A DNA stretch of 64,000 bases. Origin: Hyphomicrobiales bacterium (lineage in GTDB: Bacteria; Pseudomonadota; Alphaproteobacteria; Rhizobiales; Rhizobiaceae). The stretch is taken from the NCBI GenBank assembly GCA_900473915.1, contig UCNG01000022.1:84687-148686 (forward strand), read 5' to 3'. The notes beneath the pieces were generated by a model. It was not told where the DNA came from and searched no databases. It saw nothing but the letters and a program-made list of their open reading frames with translations. Both the position numbers and the translations under genes were made by a program. Shown here in pieces: positions 28,690 through 37,152 of this stretch; position 1 is the first letter of the stretch, and every line of letters starts with the position of its first letter.

Positions 28690-29520
28690 ATGTTTCGTTG
28701 TATCGCCGCGGCTGGAGCCGCCATTCTCATCGCGACCAGCATGGCCAGCGCCTATGATATCTCGCCGCAGGAGCGGGCGGAAAACAGGGCCAGCCAAGAC
28801 ACGATCAGGATCGTCGAACCGCAATTGCGCATAGCACGCGGCGGCGCTGCATCGCCGCAGGTGGCGTTGACGCTCGATGCGTGCATGGGCAAGACCGATC
28901 ACCGGATACTCGACATGCTGGTGCAGAACCGTATTCCGGCGACCATCTTCGTGACGGGTCGATGGATAAAACAGAACCCCGCCGCCGTGGCGGTTCTGAA
29001 AGCCAATGCCGATCTGTTCGATGTTGAAAACCATGGCGCGATGCACATTCCAGCCATCACCAATGAGCCGAAAATGTACGGCATCAAGACGGCTGGTTCG
29101 CTTGAGGCGGTCCATTTGGAAATCGATGCGGGTGCTGCGGCGATCACCGATGCCGGAATCTCGAAGCCTGCCTGGTATCGCGATGCGACGGCCCGTTATT
29201 CGACCGATGCCATCAAGCTGGCGACAAGCATGGGGTACAAGATCGGCGGCTATTCACTGAATGGCGATCAGGGAGCATCGTTGCTGGCGCCGACCGTCGA
29301 GCGCCGCATTGCCGCCGCGCGTGACGGCGATGTCATCATCTCGCATATCAACCAGCCGACGCGCTCGGCGGGCGAGGGGGTAGTCAAGGGCGTTCTGGCC
29401 CTGAAAGCGAAGGGAATGAAATTCGTGCGTCTCAAGGAGGTTGAGACGACCATGACGCTCAACCCGGTCGCACCGCACAATCTTCATGCGGGCGTTCCAA
29501 AGCCTGCCGCGTCGAAATAG
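28690..29520 (+). CDS. Polysaccharide deacetylase family protein, secreted
   Basis: About 276 residues with a signal peptide (CIAAAGAAILIATSMASA). A NodB-homology domain follows: motif 1 VALTLDACMGKTDHRIL, motif 2 ENHGAMH, the strand YRDATARYS and the late DGDVIISHIN. The first aspartate and both motif-2 histidines are present, but the usual second aspartate of TFDDG is alanine, as in a TLDxC subgroup. It would remove N- or O-acetyl groups from an envelope or extracellular glycan, if active. The ATG giving MFRCIAAAG is chosen because it begins a normal signal peptide; a GTG ten codons earlier is open. It sits 72 bases after ppdK. Confidence 0.85.
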   Translation: MFRCIAAAGAAILIATSMASAYDISPQERAENRASQDTIRIVEPQLRIARGGAASPQVALTLDACMGKTDHRILDMLVQNRIPATIFVTGRWIKQNPAAVAVLKANADLFDVENHGAMHIPAITNEPKMYGIKTAGSLEAVHLEIDAGAAAITDAGISKPAWYRDATARYSTDAIKLATSMGYKIGGYSLNGDQGASLLAPTVERRIAAARDGDVIISHINQPTRSAGEGVVKGVLALKAKGMKFVRLKEVETTMTLNPVAPHNLHAGVPKPAASK

Positions 29521-29534
29521 TCCAGTTTGACAAT

Positions 29535-29981
29535 TCAGACGCCGTTGGCCTTTTCCTTCGGGGAAAGGCTTTTCATGACCGCGGCGTAGTTGCGGCCAAG
29601 GCTTTCAAAAACCGCATTTTCGCCCGTCGGCGGCTCGACCGACAGAGTCGTGCCGTCGTTGCGTAAGGTGACGAATATGACCTGATCGTCCGGCTGTCCG
29701 GCAATGGCAATTGCACCGATGCGTTGTGCCTCGCTGGTGTCGAGAGCGGGCATGTTGAACAGAACTTCACCGCCGACCCGTTCAGCGGCCTTGGCAAGGG
29801 CAGAGTCGAAACCTTCGATCAGCACGTCAATGGCTCCGAGCGCGAACTCCAGTTCGACTGCCTCAAGCGTCATCGTGTCGTCTACGGTTGTGGCGTCCGA
29901 TGACTGGTTGCCATTTTGAAGGGCGCGATCCATTCCGTCCTCTCCGACGATTGCAATATCTGCCCCCATATGCGCAATCAT
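29535..29981 (-). CDS. Conserved-looking protein of unknown function
   Basis: About 148 residues, acidic, soluble, without signal peptide or membrane helix. It has an acidic N-terminal part (AIVGEDGMDRAL), a predicted helix (ALAKAAERVGGEVLFNM) and a beta part (DDQVIFVTLRNDGTTLSVEPP). No known domain is recognised. The frame stays open to 30131, but that part overlaps a dispersed repeat, so the ATG at 29981 with AGAAGG just ahead is preferred; ATG 29969 is also possible. It is convergent with the deacetylase gene, 14 bases away. Confidence 0.65.
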   Translation of the reverse strand: MIAHMGADIAIVGEDGMDRALQNGNQSSDATTVDDTMTLEAVELEFALGAIDVLIEGFDSALAKAAERVGGEVLFNMPALDTSEAQRIGAIAIAGQPDDQVIFVTLRNDGTTLSVEPPTGENAVFESLGRNYAAVMKSLSPKEKANGV

Positions 29982-30075
29982 GCCTTCTGTTAGCGGTTGC
30001 TGCAATGCCTTTTTATTTGATTTACCTAGCTTTTTCTCACTTATTCTTAAAGCTGGTGATCTTTGCAGGCTAAGA

Positions 30076-30176
30076 ACGCATCCCGAAAAGTGCGAAACAG
30101 CCTCCGGGTATGATGCGCGTTGAACAAACAATTGAGCGCGGATCAGCCGTAATCTGATTGAACCGCACCCCGGGAG
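30076..30176. repeat. Composite intergenic repeat
   Basis: Contains CGCATCCCGAAAAGTGCG-type sequence followed by TTGAGCGCGGATCAGCC ... AATCTGATTGAACCGC, the same two-unit pattern as the other dispersed repeats here but more degenerate. The remaining part of the gap to 30350 shows no gene. Confidence 0.6.
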
Positions 30177-30350
30177 GGGCTGCCCCTAATGCGATTTGCT
30201 TGAACTATCAAGCACGTCAAAGCTGTATTAGCTATTGCTTTTATAGATGGCTAAACATTGTAGGTGCCAGGTTTTGATCGGGGTCAATGCTCTTTCATCC
30301 CGAATCTTCGACGTTCTCCCCATCACAAGGGAATTGGTGTCGGAGGGCAC

Positions 30351-31694
30351 ATGAGACTGATATGGAAAGCGGCGGTCGGCGGCGCGGGTGCGCTAGCCGC
30401 AGCCTGGCTCTTTGCGCTTTCAACACCCCACTGGCTGACGGCGAGGCACGAAAGCGCCGTCGATGTCTCCGACAAGGCTTTGATCGAAAAGGGCGAATAT
30501 ATTGCTCATGCGGGCGACTGCGCCGCCTGTCACACCGCGCCGGGCGGCAAGGCTTTTGCGGGCGGGCTCGGCATGCAGACGCCGCTTGGCACGATTTATT
30601 CCACAAACATCACACCGGATCGTGAGACCGGCATCGGTAGCTACAGCTATGCCGATTTCGAGCGGGCGGTGCGGCAGGGCGTGCGCCGGGACAATGTCCA
30701 TCTCTATCCGGCAATGCCGTTTGTCTCCTATACGGTCGTCAATGATGAGGACATGAAGGCGCTTTATGCGTTCTTCATGTCGAAGGTGGAGCCGGTAAAG
30801 CAGGACAACCAGCCCAGCACCTTGCCATGGCCGACCAATATGCGCTGGCCGCTCGCCTACTGGCAGCTTTTCTTTGGAAATTCGCGTTCGTTCGAGATTG
30901 CAGCCGATACCGATCCGGTGATCGCCCGCGGCGCTTATCTGGTCGAGGGGCTTGGTCATTGCGGCGCATGCCACACCCCACGCGGCCTCGCCTATGAAGA
31001 AAAAGCGGTCAAGAACGATCCGAAAGGAAAGTTCCTGTCCGGGTCGGTTCTGGAAGGCTGGTATGCGAAAAACCTGCGCGATCAGGATACGGGGCTTTCG
31101 ACCTGGGCTGAGGACGAGATCGTCACCTTCCTCAAGACCGGGCGGACCGATCGCACGGCGGCATTCGGCTCGATGGCCGATGTCGTGCAGCACTCGACCC
31201 AATATTTGGCGGAAGATGATCTGCGTGCGATTGCCCGCTATCTGAAGTCGCTGCCGCCCAGCGAAGGGCGAGAGCGCGAATGGCAGCCCAAGGAAGATGT
31301 GACGACTGCCGCCCTCAAGGCTGGAGATTTCACTGCGCCGGGCGCCCTGTCTTATGTCGAGCAATGTTCGGTTTGCCACCGGATGGACGGCAAGGGTGCG
31401 CCGCGCATCTATCCCGCACTTGCAGGCAATTCGATTGTCTTTGCCGATGACCCAAGCTCGCTTATTCAGGTCACGCTGACCGGGGGCAGAACGCCTGAAA
31501 CGCCAGCGGACAAGATGGCTTTCACCATGCCGGGCTTCGCGAATCTTCCCAATTGGCAGGTTGCCGAAATCCTCAACTTCATTCGCAACGGCTGGGGCAA
31601 TCACGGCACACCCATAACGGAGCAGGATATCGCACGCATGCGGCGTGAAATCGCTCACAAGCCTGTCCATTACGTTCCGGAGAACAAGCAATGA
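30351..31694 (+). CDS. Membrane-anchored tri-haem cytochrome c (AdhB-like)
   Basis: A 447-residue cytochrome subunit with an N-terminal membrane anchor (KAAVGGAGALAAAWLFAL) and three c-type haem sites: CAACH, CGACH and CSVCH, spaced through three homologous domains. It resembles the cytochrome subunit of membrane alcohol, aldehyde and gluconate dehydrogenases, which passes electrons from a catalytic subunit to ubiquinone or an oxidase. No dehydrogenase gene is next to it. The downstream partner is instead a TsdA-like di-haem protein, overlapping by ATGA. The ATG at 30351 has GGAGG four bases upstream. Confidence 0.92.
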   Translation: MRLIWKAAVGGAGALAAAWLFALSTPHWLTARHESAVDVSDKALIEKGEYIAHAGDCAACHTAPGGKAFAGGLGMQTPLGTIYSTNITPDRETGIGSYSYADFERAVRQGVRRDNVHLYPAMPFVSYTVVNDEDMKALYAFFMSKVEPVKQDNQPSTLPWPTNMRWPLAYWQLFFGNSRSFEIAADTDPVIARGAYLVEGLGHCGACHTPRGLAYEEKAVKNDPKGKFLSGSVLEGWYAKNLRDQDTGLSTWAEDEIVTFLKTGRTDRTAAFGSMADVVQHSTQYLAEDDLRAIARYLKSLPPSEGREREWQPKEDVTTAALKAGDFTAPGALSYVEQCSVCHRMDGKGAPRIYPALAGNSIVFADDPSSLIQVTLTGGRTPETPADKMAFTMPGFANLPNWQVAEILNFIRNGWGNHGTPITEQDIARMRREIAHKPVHYVPENKQ

Positions 31695-32602
31695 AAACCA
31701 GTACGATTGTCGTTCTTGGTGCCGGTTTTGCCGTGGCGGTAACGGGCGGCGCTTTCCTCTTCAATCACCTGCGGCCCTCGCTGGATGCCCCGGCCCCCCA
31801 AGCCTATGCGGTTCTGGACAAGGACAAGCAGCAGGTCGGATCTTATGTCATCCCGCCGGATCGCGACATTCTCAAACAGCCGAACGCGCCCGAGATCATG
31901 CATGGCAAGCGGCTGCTCAACGAAACGGCGCGGCTTTTGCCCGATTATGTCGGCAACGGCCTGAATTGCAATTCCTGCCACATAGGGCAGGGCAAGGTGG
32001 ATAATGTTGCATCCTATATCAACACCAGCAACTTCTATCCCGCCGTCATGCCCCGCGCGGGCAAGGAAGTTGATCTGGTGATGCGCATCAACGGCTGCTT
32101 CCAGCGTTCGATGAACGGCAAGCCCTTGCCCCCTGACGGCGCTGATATGAAGGCGATGGTCGCCTATATGGACTGGCTGCGGCAGGACGTGGAAAAGGGG
32201 ACCAAAGTGGCGATTCGCAATGCCGGTCCCATTGACGAAAGCCTCGTTCCCGATCCGGTCAACGGTGCAAAAATCTATGCGGCCCAATGTTCGACCTGTC
32301 ATGGCGCTGACGGTGAAGGCATGAAGGATCAGGCAGGCGATTATATCTTCCCGCCGCTATGGGGCGATGAAAGCTTCAATATCGGGGCCGGACTGGCTCG
32401 CACCTACAAGGCGGCGCAGTTCGTCAAATATGCGATGCCGCCTGCTCAGAACCATACTCTGCCCATCGGGCAGGGCGGTGTTCTGACCGATCAGGAAGCC
32501 ATCGACGTGTCGGAATATTTCACCCATATGCCGCGTCCTGATTTCGCCGGCAAGGTGAAGGACTGGCCGAACACGAAGAAGCCGAAAGACGCGCGTTACT
32601 GA
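31691..32602 (+). CDS. Di-haem cytochrome c, thiosulfate dehydrogenase (TsdA)-like
   Basis: A 303-residue periplasmic di-haem protein. It has an N-terminal anchor or signal (TIVVLGAGFAVAVTGGAFLF), a first domain with CNSCH, the segment MRINGCFQRSMNGKPLP and a second domain with CSTCH. In TsdA enzymes a cysteine in exactly such a GC-x2-RSMNG segment is the unusual haem ligand at the thiosulfate-oxidising site, so thiosulfate-to-tetrathionate chemistry is plausible. SoxX-like and generic electron-transfer roles are alternatives. It is translationally coupled to the tri-haem cytochrome, its likely electron partner. Confidence 0.85.
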   Translation: MKTSTIVVLGAGFAVAVTGGAFLFNHLRPSLDAPAPQAYAVLDKDKQQVGSYVIPPDRDILKQPNAPEIMHGKRLLNETARLLPDYVGNGLNCNSCHIGQGKVDNVASYINTSNFYPAVMPRAGKEVDLVMRINGCFQRSMNGKPLPPDGADMKAMVAYMDWLRQDVEKGTKVAIRNAGPIDESLVPDPVNGAKIYAAQCSTCHGADGEGMKDQAGDYIFPPLWGDESFNIGAGLARTYKAAQFVKYAMPPAQNHTLPIGQGGVLTDQEAIDVSEYFTHMPRPDFAGKVKDWPNTKKPKDARY

Positions 32603-32617
32603 ATGATATCGCGAGGG

Positions 32618-32652
32618 AAGTGCCCCGTCCTGACAGACGGGGCACTTGAATT
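32618..32652 (+). terminator. Strong hairpin after cytochrome operon
   Basis: AAGTGCCCCGTC and GACGGGGCACTT pair perfectly over 12 bases with a 6-base loop. The following tract (GAATTT) is only moderately T-rich. Confidence 0.78.
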
Positions 32653-32732
32653 TCCGTGTTGAGGTTTTGCCGAGCGAAAATCTCTCTGCTATTCATATCA
32701 TGTGAAAACAGAGAGACTCTCTCGGAGACTGC

Positions 32733-33521
32733 ATGAGAAAACTTCGCTACCAGCGGCGTCAGTCGCGCTCTGCGGTCTGGGCGCTCCGGCTTGGCATTTT
32801 TGCAGCCCTGCTGCTCACGCTGGCATTTCTTCTGCATCGCTTCTGGAGCTTGGAGACGCCTGATCTGGTGCTGGTTGCCGGATTGAGTACCGCTCTCGCG
32901 GTTCTCGCTCTTCTGTGTGCGGTAAAAGGCTTTCGCAATCTGTGGGTCAATGGCGACAAGGGCGGCGCACGTTCTTTCTGGGGCGGCATATTTGCCTTTG
33001 CCGTATTGCTTCCGGTGGGGCTGGTAACGACGCTATGCTATCTCTCGCCGCCGCTTTATGACCTCTCCACGGATTTCGAGGCGCCGCCCCAGTTCCCGTC
33101 CAATATGCCGCCGCGCCTGCAATGGATGAACCCTTTGACGGCGGCAGTCAGCGGCGATGCGCTGACCCAGCTGACCGCCTATCCGGATGTGGTTGGACGA
33201 CGCTATGAAGCCGCGCCCGACCGTGTCGCTCAAGGGGTTGAAACTGTTCTCAAGACATTCAGTTGGCAGGAAATCGCGCGAAATGCTCCTTCGCCCGAGC
33301 AGAATGCATCGCGGTTCGCCGTGACGGCGCATAGTTTCATTCTGGGCTTGAAAAGCGACATCATCATACGGCTGCTCGATGAAGGCGAGACTACCTATGT
33401 CGATGTGCGCTCGCTGTCGCGCTACGGCAAGCGCGATATGGGGCAGAATGCCAGCTTTATCACCGAATTTCTGGGGGCGCTTGAAGGTGAGGTCAACAAG
33501 GCTCCGGCTGACGTGGAATAA
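32733..33521 (+). CDS. DUF1499 membrane protein
   Basis: A 262-residue protein with a basic N-terminus, three membrane helices in the first 110 residues and a C-terminal DUF1499 domain: DALTQLTAYPDVVGRRYEAAP ... YVDVRSLSRYGKRDMGQNA. DUF1499 proteins are common in alphaproteobacteria and unassigned in function. GGAG lies before the ATG. The stop at 33521 directly abuts the end of the convergent MBL-hydrolase gene. Confidence 0.85.
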   Translation: MRKLRYQRRQSRSAVWALRLGIFAALLLTLAFLLHRFWSLETPDLVLVAGLSTALAVLALLCAVKGFRNLWVNGDKGGARSFWGGIFAFAVLLPVGLVTTLCYLSPPLYDLSTDFEAPPQFPSNMPPRLQWMNPLTAAVSGDALTQLTAYPDVVGRRYEAAPDRVAQGVETVLKTFSWQEIARNAPSPEQNASRFAVTAHSFILGLKSDIIIRLLDEGETTYVDVRSLSRYGKRDMGQNASFITEFLGALEGEVNKAPADVE

Positions 33522-34427
33522 TCAGCCCGGAAAGTAGATGCTGTCGAGCGACGGATGGCCCTCGGTCCTGACCTCGCCCCGTCCGACCAGATCTTCCAGA
33601 TGCGCCAGCACCGACAGCGCTGCCGCACCATGCAGTCGCGGATCGGTATCGCGATAGATCGCCTTCACCATGTCGCCGATCGTCCGGTCTCCCTGTAGAA
33701 CACGTTCGAGAATGGCACGTTCTCGCATCTTGCGATGGGCACGCAGGCCCCGAACAAATGCGGCTGGTTTGGTGACAGCGCCGCCATGGCCCGGCAGATA
33801 GACCTTGTCGTCGCGTGCCAGCAGTTTTTCCAGCGAGACCATATAATCGCTCATGGAGCCGTCGGGCGGGGCAACAATGGATGTCGCCCACGCCATGACA
33901 TGATCGGCAGAAAAAAGGATGCCAGTATTCCTCAGGCCGAAAGCCATGTGATTGGCGGCATGGCCGGGCGTATGAATGCCTTCCAGAACCCAACCGTCGC
34001 CTTCGATTGATTGGCCATCGGCGAGCCCGATATCCGGGATGAAGTCGGCATCGGCGCTGGCTTCGAGCATGTTCACCTCGCCCGCGTAATAGGGGCGGGC
34101 AGGGCGATGCGGTCCCTCGGCGACGGTTCGGGCGCCGAGGGTTTCCTTCAGGCGCTGCGCCAGCGGCGAGTGGTCGCGGTGGGTGTGGCTGACGAAAATA
34201 TGACTGACCGGACGACCGGCAATGGCTGCTATCAGGGCGTTATAATGCGCCTCGTCCTCCGGGCCGGGATCGATGATAGCCAGCGTATCCGTGCCGATAA
34301 TATAGCTGTTGGTGCCGTGAAAGGTGAAAGCGCTCGGATTATTGACGGTGAGGCGCAAAATGCCTTTACTCAGTTCAACCGGCTTCCCATATTGGGGCGT
34401 GAAACTGCTGTCGAAAACAAGCGCCAT
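33522..34427 (-). CDS. Metallo-beta-lactamase-fold hydrolase
   Basis: A 301-residue MBL-fold protein of the LACTB2/glyoxalase II-like group. Metal ligands are in VSHTHRDHSPLAQRL (HxHxDH), GIHTPGHAANHM and the aspartate in FSADHVMAW, with a late histidine in LPGHGG. A C-terminal helical winged part (RAILERVLQGDRTIGDMVKAIY) is typical of the LACTB2 group. The substrate, either a thioester or RNA, cannot be decided. ATG 34427 is chosen over an upstream TTG because GGAAG precedes it by eight bases. Confidence 0.88.
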   Translation of the reverse strand: MALVFDSSFTPQYGKPVELSKGILRLTVNNPSAFTFHGTNSYIIGTDTLAIIDPGPEDEAHYNALIAAIAGRPVSHIFVSHTHRDHSPLAQRLKETLGARTVAEGPHRPARPYYAGEVNMLEASADADFIPDIGLADGQSIEGDGWVLEGIHTPGHAANHMAFGLRNTGILFSADHVMAWATSIVAPPDGSMSDYMVSLEKLLARDDKVYLPGHGGAVTKPAAFVRGLRAHRKMRERAILERVLQGDRTIGDMVKAIYRDTDPRLHGAAALSVLAHLEDLVGRGEVRTEGHPSLDSIYFPG

Positions 34428-34578
34428 TGAAGCGGCTTCCAATTCTTCTTTGGTTTGATTGATGAAACGGCATAGGCCTTATATAGTCGGGTTGCAAACG
34501 TGAACAGTCGCGCGCGCTGACAATCGCGTCAGGAGTCAGATTCCGGTATCTGTCGCCGCGTCAAAAGTGGAGTTGGAT

Positions 34579-35178
34579 ATGCCTCATAGAGCAAAGTCTC
34601 GCATCGCCGTCGCCTCTCTGGCTACGGAGTATCTGCCCACCGGACAACTGGCCCGTGCTTTCTGGTTTGTGGGGCTTGCACTGATCGGAACGGCTGTTCT
34701 TGCCATCTCCGCCAAGATCAAGGTTGACCTGGTCTACGTCAATGTGACGATGCAGACCTTCGCTCTGTTTGCCATTTCTGCGCTTTACGGCTCGCGGCTC
34801 GCTGTGGCGACCGTCGCCCTTTATCTGCTTGAAGGCGCGCTTGGCATGCCGGTCTTCACCGGTACGCCGGAAAAGGGCATTGGCCTTGCCTATATGGTTG
34901 GCCCCACGGGCGGCTACCTTCTTTCCTATCTTGCTGCAGCCTGGATCGTCGGACGTGCTGCAGACAAGGGAATGGCGCGCAATCCCCTCGCTCTCGGCGG
35001 CGCAATGCTGCTTGCTGAGGCCGTCATTCTATTGATGGGCGCTGGCTGGATGGCCTATCTCTTCGGTCTGGAAAAGGCCATTGCCTTCGGCTTCGGCGCA
35101 TTCATCGTTGGTGATCTGGTGAAGCTCGCACTCGCCGCCTGCGGCGTGCCTGCCATGATGTCGCTTTTGAAACGCTGA
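34579..35178 (+). CDS. bioY: Biotin transporter substrate-binding subunit BioY
   Basis: A 199-residue membrane S-component of the energy-coupling-factor transporter for biotin, with six helices. The family signatures are visible: VNVTMQTFALFAISALYG, ALGMPVFTG, GPTGGYLLSYLAAAWIVG and the late GDLVKLALA. No bioM or bioN gene is adjacent; stand-alone BioY transporters are known. The ATG at 34579 follows GTGGAG by six bases. A Rho-independent terminator follows. Confidence 0.95.
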   Translation: MPHRAKSRIAVASLATEYLPTGQLARAFWFVGLALIGTAVLAISAKIKVDLVYVNVTMQTFALFAISALYGSRLAVATVALYLLEGALGMPVFTGTPEKGIGLAYMVGPTGGYLLSYLAAAWIVGRAADKGMARNPLALGGAMLLAEAVILLMGAGWMAYLFGLEKAIAFGFGAFIVGDLVKLALAACGVPAMMSLLKR

Positions 35179-35204
35179 ATTTTTATCAGTTCCGCACGAT
35201 AAAC

Positions 35205-35230
35205 GCCGGGCCTTGCGCCCGGCTTTTTTG
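35205..35230 (+). terminator. Rho-independent terminator after bioY
   Basis: GCCGGGC, a short loop and GCCCGGC followed by six T residues. Confidence 0.92.
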
Positions 35231-35257
35231 TTTCGGTTGAAACTGCTTCGCGATTGA

Positions 35258-35298
35258 CAGATGCGTTCTAGCGCAGCTTTGTCGCTATAACGCATCTG
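35258..35298. promoter_or_regulatory. Large palindrome upstream of the uric-acid genes
   Basis: CAGATGCGTTCTAGCG (35258-35273) and CGCTATAACGCATCTG (35283-35298) are inverted repeats matching at 15 of 16 positions around a 9-base spacer. The left arm overlaps a TTGACA that could be a -35 element (35254-35259). It lies 20 bases before the allA start, so it could be an operator or an mRNA hairpin. It differs from the dispersed repeat families in this window. Confidence 0.6.
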
Positions 35299-35317
35299 TT
35301 TTTACGGGGAGGATGAT

Positions 35318-35827
35318 TTGCACGTCGAAACTCTGGTGATCGAACCGCTGACAAAAGAGGCTTTTGCGCCCTTTGGCGATGTCATCGAGACGGAAGGGGC
35401 CGAACTTCGGCTCATCAACAATGGCACCACGGAGCGCTATCACGACCTTGCGCGTGTTGAAGCCGCTGGCACCGAGGCACGGGTTCTTGTCAACATTTTC
35501 CGGGGACAATCCTTCGAGGCGCCAATCGATATCGTCATGATGGAACGCCATCCTTTCGGTTCGCAGGCATTCATTCCGTTGAACGGCAGGCCGTTTCTCG
35601 TGGTGGTTGCCGAGGATGATGGCGGCAAGCCTGCCCGCCCACGGGTTTTCCTTGCGCGGGGTGATCAGGGGGTCAATTATCTGCGCAATGCATGGCATCA
35701 CCCGCTCTTGGCGCTCGAGCAGAAATCCGATTTTCTGGTTGTCGACAGGGCAGGCAAGGAAGACAATCTGGAGGAATTCTTCTTCTCCGATACTGCCTAT
35801 CGCATTGAAACAACGAAGCCGGTTTGA
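35318..35827 (+). CDS. allA: Ureidoglycolate lyase
   Basis: A 169-residue cupin-like enzyme that splits ureidoglycolate to glyoxylate and urea at the end of purine catabolism. The family pattern is clear: [17 protein letters not shown] at the N-terminus, [15 protein letters not shown], then [11 protein letters not shown] and the C-terminal [10 protein letters not shown]. The start is TTG, fixed by GGGGAGGA five bases upstream; the ATG nearby is out of frame. It is first of a two-gene uric-acid unit with uraH, behind a large palindrome. Confidence 0.93.
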   Translation: MHVETLVIEPLTKEAFAPFGDVIETEGAELRLINNGTTERYHDLARVEAAGTEARVLVNIFRGQSFEAPIDIVMMERHPFGSQAFIPLNGRPFLVVVAEDDGGKPARPRVFLARGDQGVNYLRNAWHHPLLALEQKSDFLVVDRAGKEDNLEEFFFSDTAYRIETTKPV

Positions 35828-35845
35828 GTTTGATCGAGGGATATT

Positions 35846-36202
35846 ATGGGTAAACTTTCCACGCATGTTCTTGATACGGCTCATGGCAGCCCAGCCGCGG
35901 CAATGCGGATCGAGCTTTATCGCATTGGCGCAAATGGTACGCCCGATCTCCTCAAGCGTACGGTGACCAATCTGGATGGGCGCACGGATGCGCCTCTTTT
36001 GTCCGGCGACGAAATGGAGATCGGCACTTATGAATTGCACTTCCATGTTGCCGAATATTTTGAGGGGCGCGGCGCGGAGCAGGCCAATCCGCCCTTCCTC
36101 GATCTCATTCCAATCCGTTTCGCAATTGCCGATTCCGATGGCAATTACCATGTGCCATTGCTTGTCAGCCCCTGGTCCTATTCGACTTATCGCGGAAGCT
36201 GA
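35846..36202 (+). CDS. uraH: 5-hydroxyisourate hydrolase (transthyretin-like)
   Basis: A 118-residue transthyretin-related protein hydrolysing 5-hydroxyisourate, the product of uric acid oxidation. It begins [14 protein letters not shown], with the histidine and arginine landmarks (GRTDAPL), FPP-like [12 protein letters not shown] and the diagnostic C-terminal tetrapeptide YRGS. It starts 18 bases after allA and is surely co-transcribed. Uricase and OHCU decarboxylase genes are not in this window. Confidence 0.95.
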   Translation: MGKLSTHVLDTAHGSPAAAMRIELYRIGANGTPDLLKRTVTNLDGRTDAPLLSGDEMEIGTYELHFHVAEYFEGRGAEQANPPFLDLIPIRFAIADSDGNYHVPLLVSPWSYSTYRGS

Positions 36203-36270
36203 ACCGGACTTATCCTCTTTCCGAACGGACGAACTAGACTCCTCGCATTATCCATTGCGAGGAGTTCTTC

Positions 36271-37107
36271 ATGGACCAAACCCCAAATCTGAAATTGCCC
36301 TATATCCTGCCCAGCCAGGCGCAGAAGCACGTTACCCACAATGAGGCCTTGCGGTTGCTGGATGCCGTCGTGCATCTGAGCATCAAATCGCGAACCCGAC
36401 CAGACGCGCCGGAAACCCCTGCCAGCGGAGACCGCTATCTGGTGGCCGCGCCCGCTTTGGGAAGCTGGACCGGCAAAGACGGAACGATTGCCTCCTTTAT
36501 CGATGGCGGATGGCTGTTCGTTGCGCCTGCTGTCGGCTGGCAGGCCTATGTCGAGGATGAAGCGCAACTGCTCGTTTTCGATGGCAATCTCTGGAAGGGT
36601 GTTTCATCGATCCCCGACAATCTGTCCCTCTCAATGCTGGGCGTGCAGGCGACGGCCGATGCGGTCAACCGGCTCGCGGTTTCGTCCGATGCCAGCCTGT
36701 TCAACAATGCCGGGGCGGGGCACCAGATCAAGGTAAACAAGCAGGCGGCCACCGATACGGCAAGCCTTTTATACCAGGCCAACTGGACCGGTTTTGCCGA
36801 AATGGGGCTGAATGGCAGCAACGATTTCAGTGTGAAGGTAAGCAGTGATGCAGGACAGTGGCGGGAGGCGATCAAGATCGATCACGCGACCGGCAATGTC
36901 GCCATCGGTTCGGTCTGGCCGCAGGCCCGGCTTCATGTCGATGGCCCAATTCGCCCCGCGTCCTATGTAGTTGCGGCGCTGCCTTCCGCTGGGAGCAATG
37001 GCGCAGGCGCGATCGCTTTCGTCACCGATGGTCCGTCCGGAGCGGAAATGCTCTATTCGGATGGCGTGAATTGGCGAAGCATTCGCAACGGTGCCGTCAT
37101 TGCCTGA
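36271..37107 (+). CDS. DUF2793 protein, phage-tail-like
   Basis: A 278-residue protein with the DUF2793 opening LPYILPSQAQKHVTHNEALRLLDA, a beta-rich middle (SGDRYLVAAPALGSWTGKDG, WLFVAPAVGWQAYVEDE) and a tail-fibre-like end (IKIDHATGNVAIGSVWPQARLHV) reminiscent of phage receptor-binding proteins. DUF2793 is found in prophage and gene-transfer-agent-like loci as well as alone. No other phage gene is seen here. It begins 68 bases after uraH and its role is unknown. Confidence 0.8.
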   Translation: MDQTPNLKLPYILPSQAQKHVTHNEALRLLDAVVHLSIKSRTRPDAPETPASGDRYLVAAPALGSWTGKDGTIASFIDGGWLFVAPAVGWQAYVEDEAQLLVFDGNLWKGVSSIPDNLSLSMLGVQATADAVNRLAVSSDASLFNNAGAGHQIKVNKQAATDTASLLYQANWTGFAEMGLNGSNDFSVKVSSDAGQWREAIKIDHATGNVAIGSVWPQARLHVDGPIRPASYVVAALPSAGSNGAGAIAFVTDGPSGAEMLYSDGVNWRSIRNGAVIA

Positions 37108-37108
37108 G

Positions 37109-37152
37109 GCATGATCCCCGAAAGTGAGAACGTGTTTCGGGATAGACATGCG
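37109..37152. repeat. GCATGATC-type intergenic palindrome
   Basis: GGCATGATCCCCGAAA and TTTCGGGATAGACATGC form an imperfect hairpin. It resembles the GCATGATC...GATCATGC repeats common between genes of Rhizobiales. It starts one base after the DUF2793 stop and may act as its terminator. Confidence 0.7.

Noticed and set aside
34470-34500. Possible BioR site upstream of bioY (CTTATATAG)
   Set aside because: Only about seven of ten positions fit the TTATMKATAA consensus as I recall it and there is no dyad, so it is not supported.
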